From: Bacteroidales bacterium
GTDB lineage: Bacteria; Bacteroidota; Bacteroidia; Bacteroidales; S143-33
Reading direction: 5' to 3'
NCBI GenBank assembly: GCA_027083655.1
Contig: JALWNS010000156.1
Location: 1-5,941, forward strand
DNA: 5,941 nt
Part shown: positions 1 through 5,897 of the stretch, in pieces
Position numbering within the stretch: the first letter of the stretch is position 1
How the letters are laid out: every line of letters begins with the position of its first letter
Position numbers and translations under genes: made by a program
The notes under the pieces: generated by a model
Databases searched by the model: none
The model's input: the letters and a program-made list of their open reading frames with translations, nothing else
What the model was told of the DNA's origin: nothing

Positions 1-1
1 G

Positions 2-271
2 GGCCTGGTGTGGGCCAGTATATTGGCTATGCCTTACGCAATACTGACCGGCGCCCTGCCTGCTAATAAGATGGGCACATACATGGGTATATTCAACTTC
101 TTTATAGTCATTCCGCAGATTCTGGCTGCCAGTATTCTGGGTTTTCTGGTTAAGCATGTGTTCCACGGACAGCCTATCTATGCCCTCATGCTTGGTGGCG
201 TATCATTCCTCATAGCAGCCATTGCAGTGCTATTCGTAGAGGATGTTAGCGCACAAAGATCAAAGAGTTAA
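2..271 (+). CDS. MFS sugar transporter, SLC45/GPH-like, C-terminal fragment (5' end outside window)
   Basis: The reading frame is open from the first bases and stops with TAA at 269-271, so only about the last 89 residues are present. They contain three hydrophobic stretches consistent with the last membrane helices: around ILAMPYAIL, FNFFIVIPQILAASILGFLV and YALMLGGVSFLIAAIAVLFV. The stretch NKMGTYMGIFNFFIVIPQI resembles the conserved G-x3-G-x2-N-x5-PQ segment of SLC45 and GPH-type sugar:proton symporters. The tail after the last helix is short and polar. The protein should sit in the inner membrane and import a sugar. The beta-phosphoglucomutase 16 bp downstream points to maltose or another alpha-glucose disaccharide, but that substrate is inferred from context only. 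The MFS fold is well supported; the subfamily is less certain because the N-terminal half is missing. Confidence 0.8.
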   Translation, partial: GLVWASILAMPYAILTGALPANKMGTYMGIFNFFIVIPQILAASILGFLVKHVFHGQPIYALMLGGVSFLIAAIAVLFVEDVSAQRSKS

Positions 272-287
272 CAAAAAATCATGCACA

Positions 288-953
288 ATGACATCAGGAT
301 GTATATTTGACCTGGACGGAGTGATTGTGGATACTGCGCGTTTCCATTTCCAGGCGTGGCGCGAGCTAGCCCATAAGCTGGGCTTTGAGTTTACAGAGAA
401 AGACAACGAAAGGCTCAAAGGCGTTAGCCGCATGCGTTCACTGGAGATATTACTTGAAGTAGGAGGCATAACAGCCACAGAAGAAGAAAAACAGGCCCTG
501 GCCGAGCGAAAAAACCGCCGTTACCGCGAGCTTATCTCCACCCTAACGCCTGCAGACATCCTGCCAGGGGTGATGGATTTCTTGCTTGAGGCACGTAGCC
601 TGGGCAAGCGCCTGGCCATAGCCTCGGCCAGCAAAAATACCCCATTGATCCTTGAACGCATTGGACTGAAAGACTTTTTTGATGCAGTTGTAGACGGCAA
701 CAGGATTACCAAAGCCAAGCCTGACCCTGAGGTATTTCTCACAGCCGCGGGCGATCTGGGCCTTAGCCCAGATCAGTGCATCGTCTTTGAAGATGCAGTG
801 GCCGGCGTTGAGGCGGCCCACCGCGGCGGAATGATAGCCATTGGTGTCGGGTCAAAAGACCGTCTCCCAGAGGCAGACATCAATATCACAACTTTCCTGG
901 GACTCAAATGTGAGGACCTGCTTAGCCAGGTAGAGACTATACTGAAAAAATAA
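288..953 (+). CDS. pgmB: beta-phosphoglucomutase (HAD superfamily)
   Basis: This cytoplasmic HAD phosphatase-like mutase converts beta-D-glucose 1-phosphate to glucose 6-phosphate after a disaccharide phosphorylase has acted. From the ATG at 288 the protein has 221 residues, the length I recall for the Lactococcus lactis enzyme. Visible motifs are FDLDGVIVDT with nucleophile D8 and acid/base D10, cap-domain GVSR with R48, the ASASKN loop with S113 and K116, K144 in KAKPDPEVF, and Mg-binding E168-D169 in VFEDAVAGVEAA. An in-frame ATG at 243 would add 15 residues, overlap the transporter and precede the usual N-terminus, so 288 is preferred. No clear Shine-Dalgarno is seen, only AAAGAG further upstream. 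The gene lies 16 bp after the transporter stop and is probably co-transcribed with it. Every catalytic position appears intact. A different beta-hexose-phosphate mutase or a sugar phosphatase is possible but less likely given the cap motif. Confidence 0.93.
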   Translation: MTSGCIFDLDGVIVDTARFHFQAWRELAHKLGFEFTEKDNERLKGVSRMRSLEILLEVGGITATEEEKQALAERKNRRYRELISTLTPADILPGVMDFLLEARSLGKRLAIASASKNTPLILERIGLKDFFDAVVDGNRITKAKPDPEVFLTAAGDLGLSPDQCIVFEDAVAGVEAAHRGGMIAIGVGSKDRLPEADINITTFLGLKCEDLLSQVETILKK

Positions 954-983
954 AGCCTTTGTCCTAGACCGTACTATAGAAAA

Positions 984-1013
984 ATGTAGGCAGGCCCATG
1001 GGCCTGCCTACAT
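984..1013. terminator. perfect 30-bp palindrome, probable terminator between convergent genes
   Basis: The half-site ATGTAGGCAGGCCCA is followed at once by its exact reverse complement. RNA from either strand can therefore fold into a GC-rich stem of about 13 bp with a tight loop at the central CATG. It lies between the mutase stop (953) and the stop of the minus-strand gene (1020). On the minus strand the stem is followed by a run of five U from the AAAAA at 980-984, a good intrinsic terminator. On the plus strand the following bases (AACTGGTTATTG) are not U-rich, so termination of the mutase transcript is less certain. Confidence 0.8.
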
Positions 1014-1019
1014 AACTGG

Positions 1020-3584
1020 TTATTGAACAAGCACTTTCCTGCTTAAAACATTGCTATCGACACTAATTACTAGCAGATAAACGCCAGGCCTTAGATTTGT
1101 GGCCGGTATCCTGACCATGGCAGAGTGTGTCCTGGCTTGGTACACTGTCCTGCCCATGGCGTCCAACAGCCTCAACTGATAAGTCTCTGGCCCTGGATAA
1201 TTAAACTCCACATTGAGCCAGGAGGAGACAGGATTAGGATAAATACGCAAGGCACGGTCAAGAATACGGACATCTGTAGAAATGCCAGAATAATTAACCA
1301 TCACAGTATTTGAAAACAGATTGCTATAAACCTGCGTATTACCCACGCTGTCGGAAGCCACACACGGGCTATGGCCGGCCATTAAAATATAATAATTACT
1401 GCCCTGTAAAGGAGCCATGTCTGTATAATCGCCCGCAGTGCTACTTACTGTGTCTATTACAACAAAATCTCCTGATTGAGGCGAAGCAGACCTGTAAACG
1501 TAATATTGCGCCGGCACAAAGCTTCCTGACCCGTCCTTGTAGCCTGTCCAATAAAGCCTGACCACCCCGGCAGGGGAATCTATCTGTGCCTGGAGGTATA
1601 TTGACCTGTGGTAAAGACTAAAGTCCAGTGTATCGCCACAAAACGACAAAGGCCTGATCTTATAGTAAACACTTGTATTATAGATGTTTGTATCAACAAA
1701 AACCGTCATCCCTGCCCCGTCTGTGCTAGCAATTTTCTCGTAATTCACACTATCAGTAGATCTGTAAACAAAAAAACTGTCGTACACGCTCGCAGGCCTC
1801 TCCCAGATGATCACATGGTTGCCTGTGGCTGTGTCAACCGTCACCATGCACAGTGGTACCTGCGTCTGGTAAGCACTGACAGTGACCGAGCCGCTAATCT
1901 TACAATTATTAGCATCGCTAACTATCACAGTATAAGTACCTGCGCAAAGCCCTGTTATTGTCTCTCCGGTAGCGCCAGTACTCCATAGATAAGAATACGG
2001 CGCCGCTCCACCCGACACATTAGCCTGGGCCTGTGCATTACATACCATGCAGGTCAGCTCCGTATGGTCTACCGTCAAGCTATAATCTGCAGGATACGAC
2101 ACAGTATTTTGAATATCCACTGAATCGGTGGCCTGGTAATTATAAGCATCTGTCACTGTTACCGAATATTTCCCTGCAGCCAGGCCTGTTATAACAGAGC
2201 CCGTATCGTTCGTGCTCCAGACAATGGAATATGGCCGGGCTCCGCCCGAGACCTTGACCGAGGCCGTGCCGTCATCGTTCCCTTCGCATGTGACGTCTGA
2301 CTTGGTAATGGTCAGCTGAAGCGGATCAGCGACTTTGACCAGCCAGAAATCATCTGAGCCGTGATTGCCGCTAACATCCCCGTCATTAGAAGATGACCTT
2401 CCTGCCAGTAAAAAAGTATTATCCCTGGCCTGCACAAATGAATATAACCATTCCCTCAAGCTTCCCCCGAGGGACTTCTGACAAAGCATATTTCCCGAGC
2501 TATCCAGGCGCACAAACCAATAATCATAATCACCATTGTTAACAGTCACCTGGCCATCTGAGGAACTGGAATATCCCCCTGCAAGATAACCATTATCTGC
2601 AACGCTAATCACACACTGTGCCCAATCGTAACCGCTCCCCCCGAGGGATTTCTGCCATTGGATATTACCGTTCTTATCAACCTTGACCACCCAGTAATCC
2701 TGGTACCCGTGGTTGCCTGAGACCTGGCCATCGTTTGAGTCTGATGTACCAATCATCACAAAACCCGAATCAGCTGTCTGCACAAGTGCTATACCGCCGT
2801 CGCTACCTGTGCCGCCATAATCTCTCTGCCATAGCAACGTGCCCTGGTCATCAATCTTTATTAGCCAATAATCAAAACCACCGTGGCTACCAATGTCTGT
2901 CCTGCCCAATATGGCATAATTACCATCAAAAGTACGTATAATGTCATGGGCATCCTCATTGCCCAAAGAGCCATAACTTTTTTTCCATAGCACAGTGCCT
3001 GCCTTGTCAAATCTAATGACCCAGTAGTCTGTCATATCAATATGATCAGTGACATCCCCGTCTGATGAGGTGGCATATCCTACTACTATACACCCTGAAT
3101 CCAGGGTCTCCACAAGGGATATAGGATAATCATCCAGACTCCCTCCCAGATCCCTGGACCACAGGATATTACCCACACTATCCAGCCTAATAACCCAGTA
3201 ATCCATACCGCCTTTATTGGATCCCACATCACCATCCACAGAGCCGGAATAAGCTGCTACATAATAGCCTCCATCCCTTGTCTGGACAATATCAACACCA
3301 ACGTCTGTCCCACTACCACCCAGGCATTTTTGCCATTGGATATTGGCAGCCGAATCGGTCTTGACAAGCCATACATCATAACTTCCATGGTTGCCACTGA
3401 CATCATTATCATTAGATGTTGTCTGTCCTACTATAGCATAACCGCCGTCGCCTGTCCCTGTCACGCTATGCGCCTGGTCTGACTGGCTTCCTCCAAGACT
3501 TTTTGCCCATATAATATTGGGTGTCTGGGAAAACAGGTAAGTTGCAGAAAATAGCAACATAAAAAACAAAGCAAGAAATTTCAT
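1020..3584 (-). CDS. large T9SS-exported surface protein: seven propeller-like repeats, two SprB repeats, Fn3-like segments, sorting domain
   Basis: From the ATG at 3584 this is 854 residues. A frame extension to a TTG at 3602 is rejected because the ATG opens a typical signal peptide (MKFLALFFMLLFSATYLFSQ, 1-20). Residues 26-420 hold seven tandem units starting W-x-K-S-L-G-G-S and ending D-Y-W-L-V-K-x-D-x-x-G-N; six are 58 residues long and the fourth is 52. Residues 422-492 and 502-569 are SprB-type repeats (GGAxPYSxxWSTxxTGxxITGLxAGxYxVxVxDA). About 580-660 and 664-760 are fibronectin-III-like segments with YxVYRS. About 770-854 is a T9SS type A sorting domain (YPNP at 782-785, DAMGR, LRPGVYLLVI, terminal KVLVQ). 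The protein should cross the inner membrane by Sec and the outer membrane by T9SS, then be surface-anchored or released. SprB repeats occur in gliding adhesins, so adhesion is possible, but no ligand or enzyme activity is visible. It is apparently monocistronic and ends in the palindrome at 984-1013. Confidence 0.92.
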   Translation of the reverse strand: MKFLALFFMLLFSATYLFSQTPNIIWAKSLGGSQSDQAHSVTGTGDGGYAIVGQTTSNDNDVSGNHGSYDVWLVKTDSAANIQWQKCLGGSGTDVGVDIVQTRDGGYYVAAYSGSVDGDVGSNKGGMDYWVIRLDSVGNILWSRDLGGSLDDYPISLVETLDSGCIVVGYATSSDGDVTDHIDMTDYWVIRFDKAGTVLWKKSYGSLGNEDAHDIIRTFDGNYAILGRTDIGSHGGFDYWLIKIDDQGTLLWQRDYGGTGSDGGIALVQTADSGFVMIGTSDSNDGQVSGNHGYQDYWVVKVDKNGNIQWQKSLGGSGYDWAQCVISVADNGYLAGGYSSSSDGQVTVNNGDYDYWFVRLDSSGNMLCQKSLGGSLREWLYSFVQARDNTFLLAGRSSSNDGDVSGNHGSDDFWLVKVADPLQLTITKSDVTCEGNDDGTASVKVSGGARPYSIVWSTNDTGSVITGLAAGKYSVTVTDAYNYQATDSVDIQNTVSYPADYSLTVDHTELTCMVCNAQAQANVSGGAAPYSYLWSTGATGETITGLCAGTYTVIVSDANNCKISGSVTVSAYQTQVPLCMVTVDTATGNHVIIWERPASVYDSFFVYRSTDSVNYEKIASTDGAGMTVFVDTNIYNTSVYYKIRPLSFCGDTLDFSLYHRSIYLQAQIDSPAGVVRLYWTGYKDGSGSFVPAQYYVYRSASPQSGDFVVIDTVSSTAGDYTDMAPLQGSNYYILMAGHSPCVASDSVGNTQVYSNLFSNTVMVNYSGISTDVRILDRALRIYPNPVSSWLNVEFNYPGPETYQLRLLDAMGRTVYQARTHSAMVRIPATNLRPGVYLLVISVDSNVLSRKVLVQ
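1878..2321 (-). repeat. two tandem SprB repeats
   Basis: These lie at residues 422-492 and 502-569 of the large minus-strand protein. Both carry the conserved core VSGGAxPYS, then W-S-T, then ITGL-x-AG-x-Y-x-V-x-V-x-DA. The first copy has a Cys near its start (C433) but Tyr where the second copy has its late Cys (DANNC, C561). The second copy also has a CxxC pair (C512, C515) and C547. The family is known from the gliding adhesin SprB and many other Bacteroidota surface proteins. Confidence 0.8.
2325..3509 (-). repeat. seven tandem ~58-residue protein repeats (probable beta-propeller)
   Basis: Within the large minus-strand gene, units start at residues W26, W84, W142, W200, W252, W310 and C368 (numbered from the ATG at 3584), a spacing of 58, 58, 58, 52, 58 and 58. 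Each unit reads roughly WQKSLGGSGxD, then a strand ending in DGGYxxxGxSSS, then an acidic loop DGDVSGNHG, then DYWLVKLDxxGNI. Unit 4 lacks six residues in the acidic loop, and unit 7 replaces the leading Trp with Cys. Seven complete units suit a closed seven-bladed propeller, which is inference from repeat number and periodicity. The acidic Asn/Gly loops could bind calcium, but this is not shown. Confidence 0.88.
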
Positions 3585-3786
3585 TATACAAAATTTAAGC
3601 AATTATCATAATTTACCATAAATAAAACCCATAATCAATTTTTTTTACATAAAACTTTTTGGAATAGTCCTGATGTCCTATTATCATCTAATGGATATAT
3701 CACTGAAAATATAATTTTACCTTTATTGTAGATATTTTCCATTATTTTTATTTACTTTAGATAACTTAAACCTAAAACTTTAAGCC
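3585..3786. promoter_or_regulatory. AT-rich divergent intergenic region between two T9SS-protein genes
   Basis: These 202 bp between two divergent start codons have 43 G or C by hand count, about 21% GC, against roughly 35-60% in the genes around. Promoters for both genes should lie here. On the plus strand TACTTTAG at 3753-3760 is one mismatch from the Bacteroidota -7 box TAnnTTTG, with a TTG at 3726-3728, but the 24-base spacer is long. On the minus strand TAAATTTTG (3589-3597) ends four bases before the ATG and has no convincing -33 partner. A run of eight T at 3639-3646 may bend the DNA. No Shine-Dalgarno, riboswitch or operator-like repeat is evident. The regulatory role is solid from gene orientation; the individual boxes are weak. 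Confidence 0.5.
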
Positions 3787-5421
3787 ATGAAAAAATTTTT
3801 CTTTTTACTAAGCGGTCTGCTATTAAGTTTAGGCATTCTAGCCCAGGATTCTTTGATAATATCAGAGGTCGCTGATCCTGGAGATCATTGGGACGGGAGA
3901 TTTGTCGAATTATACAACGCATCTCACAATACCATAGATTTAGCTGCAGGACAGTATTATCTATACAGACAATCAAACGGAGATTCGACCTGGTCTGGTA
4001 TAGAACTTACAGGAACAATTGCACCTGGCAAAACTTATATAATTGCATATAGCCAAACTGCATTTGAAAGCTATTACGGATTTACTCCAGATCAAACAAG
4101 CATCTTTATAAGCGGGAACGGAGATGATGCTTACTTCTTATATGCAGGGGATACTGCTACAGGTAGGCTAGTTGATGCATTTGGAGAAAAATATATTGAT
4201 GGAACAGGAGAACTATGGGAATATACTGATGGACATGCAGTAAGAAATTCCAATATTGGAGTAGCCAACCCTACATGGACCGCTAGCGAATGGACAATCA
4301 CAAGTCCTGCTAATACGACAGACATGACTCCTGGTGTACATATATGTGACTATCCAGTAGTTACCCCAACTAAGCTTGTTATAACAAACATTTCTCATAA
4401 TCCTACTTATTATGGTTGGGAATTTTCCGTCACTGTTCAAGCACAAGACGATAATGGGATACCTGGTAAAGTAAGTAGTAATACACAGATCCAGTTAAAT
4501 TCAGATGGGACAGGGACTTTAGCGAATAATACAGCAGTAATAGATTCTGGTACAAATACAGTTGATCTGGTTGTAAGCTACAATGCAGCAGAAACTTTTA
4601 ATATCACGGCTTCCGTGGTCAGTGGAGATAGCCTTGCCACATCTACTCCAGTTTCTATGACTATTAACCCACAGCCAACGCATCCTTTGAGTAGTACGGC
4701 AGACACATTCATTTTTGACGATAATCCAACTGCAACACTTCACGATCTGGGATGGTACACTTATGCCGTTTCTGGCCCTCTGTGGAGTGTAAGTTCTTAT
4801 AGTGGTGATTATTTCATGAGAATCTCAAACTATCCATCCAATGAAGCTACAGAATCATGGGTTGTACTGCCACAGTTCCTAGGTGCAGATAATCCTATAG
4901 GAAGCTTCTCAAGCGCATCATATGCACCTGCTACAGTAGATCAGTTTAAGCTTAAAGTTTCTACAGATTATCCTGGTTATGGCAATCCAAATGGTTATAC
5001 TTGGACGGATTTAACATTCACGCTTCCATCTGGTTCATATAACTGGGTTAAATCAGGAGATATCAATTTCTCAAGTTTTGGAGCAGAGTTTTACGTTGCT
5101 TTTGTCTTCATAATGCCAGACGGACAGAATAACACTATACAAGTCGACTCCCTGATTATTTACAACCAGGGAAGCACTACAGGTATAAACGACATTGAGA
5201 AGCCTTCTTTCACTGTTTATCCGAATCCAGTGAGTTCTGTTCTTTATGTTAATGCTAGCCAGGGCACATTGCAAATCCTGGATAACTCTGGCCGTATCAT
5301 CAAGAGCATTAGCGTCAATGGACATGTCAGTGTTGATGTAGCAGACCTGGCACCTGGTATTTACTTTGCCCGTCTCAATAGGCAGGGACAGACTCAAGTC
5401 CGCAAGTTTATCAAGCGTTAA
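3787..5421 (+). CDS. T9SS-exported lamin-tail-domain protein
   Basis: This is 544 residues from an ATG that opens a clear signal peptide (MKKFFFLLSGLLLSLGILA, likely cut before Q20). Residues 20 to about 187 match a bacterial lamin-tail domain: LIISEVADPG, then RFVELYNASHNTIDLAAGQYYL, then GTIAPGKTYIIAY and a late TWTASEWT segment. About 193-296 is an Ig-like segment, and 305-460 resembles a jelly-roll 'choice-of-anchor' module (DLGWYTYA, GDYFMRISN, ESWVVLPQF, FYVAFVFIMP, VDSLIIYN). Residues 466-544 are a T9SS type A sorting domain (YPNP at 478-481, LDNSGRIIKS, LAPGIYFARL, KFIKR). It should be secreted and surface-attached or released. Lamin-tail domains in bacteria often accompany nucleases or other secreted enzymes, but no catalytic motif is visible here, so a binding or structural role is more likely. 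Arginine and lysine codon use changes sharply at the sorting domain (see findings). Confidence 0.92.
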   Translation: MKKFFFLLSGLLLSLGILAQDSLIISEVADPGDHWDGRFVELYNASHNTIDLAAGQYYLYRQSNGDSTWSGIELTGTIAPGKTYIIAYSQTAFESYYGFTPDQTSIFISGNGDDAYFLYAGDTATGRLVDAFGEKYIDGTGELWEYTDGHAVRNSNIGVANPTWTASEWTITSPANTTDMTPGVHICDYPVVTPTKLVITNISHNPTYYGWEFSVTVQAQDDNGIPGKVSSNTQIQLNSDGTGTLANNTAVIDSGTNTVDLVVSYNAAETFNITASVVSGDSLATSTPVSMTINPQPTHPLSSTADTFIFDDNPTATLHDLGWYTYAVSGPLWSVSSYSGDYFMRISNYPSNEATESWVVLPQFLGADNPIGSFSSASYAPATVDQFKLKVSTDYPGYGNPNGYTWTDLTFTLPSGSYNWVKSGDINFSSFGAEFYVAFVFIMPDGQNNTIQVDSLIIYNQGSTTGINDIEKPSFTVYPNPVSSVLYVNASQGTLQILDNSGRIIKSISVNGHVSVDVADLAPGIYFARLNRQGQTQVRKFIKR

Positions 5422-5438
5422 CCTTATAAATAGTGCAT

Positions 5439-5471
5439 CAACAAAAGGCGCCATTTGGCGCCCTATTGTTG
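5439..5471. terminator. hairpin, probable bidirectional terminator
   Basis: CAACAA (5439-5444) pairs with TTGTTG (5466-5471). Inside it GGCGCC (5447-5452) pairs with GGCGCC (5457-5462) around an ATTT loop. A small internal mismatch (AA against CTA) separates the two helices. It sits between the convergent stops at 5421 and 5489. Downstream on the plus strand there is a TTT and then TTTTT at 5482-5486, somewhat distant. The minus-strand side has only an AU-rich tail. Confidence 0.7.
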
Positions 5472-5488
5472 TTTAGCTCTGTTTTTGC

Positions 5489-5863
5489 TCAAGAAATATG
5501 AGTAGCCGAATGAATGGATTTTATAAAGTCTATCACCTGCTGGAGTTTTTCGGGGGTCAAAGGTGTCTCGCCTTTTTTTATACCAAACTGTGTAACATTG
5601 ATGTGAATAAAGTCTTTAAGGCCATGATCGTTCATGATCTTCTGGGCACAATTAAGCGGACAACCGTCTACGACAACAATCTGTTTGTCAGAGGTTTGTA
5701 GTTTTTCAATTAATTTTTGGTCTCCAATAGCCACTTTGGGCAGACAGACCATTTCGGCCTGGCCGCTCTCGGCCAGTTCGCGCACTGCCCTGTCGGCATA
5801 GCATCCTGTGTTGGATGCGCCAGAGCAGGAGATTAAAAGGAGATTTAATTTTTTAAAGTCCAT
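5489..5863 (-). CDS. DGC-domain protein (putative zinc-binding protein)
   Basis: This small protein of 124 residues has no signal peptide, so it is probably cytoplasmic. It matches the DGC-domain family, named for its Asp-Gly-Cys motif and annotated as putative zinc-binding. CSGASNTGCYADRA carries C13 and C21, VCLPK carries C40, and VVVDGCPLNCAQK carries C68 and C72. After these come HINVTQFGIKKG and a C-terminal helix starting at TPEKLQQVIDFIK. The cysteines could bind a metal ion, which is the family prediction and not proven here. The start at 5863 is chosen because the hydrophobic first strand (LNLLLISCSG) follows within five residues and a candidate promoter lies just upstream. Family members often sit near permease or thioredoxin-like genes, but none is visible here and the gene appears to be transcribed alone. 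Its biochemical role is unknown. Confidence 0.83.
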   Translation of the reverse strand: MDFKKLNLLLISCSGASNTGCYADRAVRELAESGQAEMVCLPKVAIGDQKLIEKLQTSDKQIVVVDGCPLNCAQKIMNDHGLKDFIHINVTQFGIKKGETPLTPEKLQQVIDFIKSIHSATHIS

Positions 5864-5868
5864 AGTAA

Positions 5869-5897
5869 CAAATTTTGATACAATCCTTAATATCCAA
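5869..5897 (-). promoter_or_regulatory. candidate Bacteroidota-type promoter for the DGC-domain gene
   Basis: Read on the minus strand, TTG (5897-5895) is followed after 18 bases by AAAATTTG (5876-5869), one mismatch from the Bacteroidota -7 consensus TAnnTTTG. The spacing is close to the usual value of about 19. The box ends only five bases before the ATG at 5863, so a transcript starting the usual few bases downstream would have almost no leader. Only 78 bp upstream of the gene are in the window. Confidence 0.4.

Noticed and set aside
243..287. Earlier in-frame ATG for the mutase at 243
   Set aside because: It would add 15 polar residues not typical of the family and overlap the transporter; the ATG at 288 gives the expected 221-residue protein with DxD at positions 8 and 10.
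1608..1988. Open reading frame of 126 codons on the + strand, antisense to the large T9SS gene
   Set aside because: It has no recognisable domain, is rich in Cys, His and Arg as expected of an antisense shadow, and overlaps well-conserved SprB and Fn3-like coding sequence.
2325..3509. Regular repeats about 174 bp apart, considered as a DNA repeat or CRISPR-like array
   Set aside because: The periodicity is at the protein level (58 codons), the DNA copies are divergent, and the units are continuous coding sequence without spacers.
3585..3602. N-terminal extension of the large minus-strand gene to a TTG at 3602
   Set aside because: The extra residues (MLKFCI) precede a standard signal peptide that starts cleanly at the ATG at 3584.
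3726..3760. TTG / TACTTTAG pair as the promoter of the lamin-tail gene
   Set aside because: The 24-base spacer is too long and the region is so AT-rich that near matches are expected by chance; mentioned only within the intergenic entry.
5071..5454. Open reading frame of 127 codons on the - strand, antisense to the lamin-tail gene
   Set aside because: It overlaps the conserved sorting domain, runs into the terminator hairpin and shows no family features.
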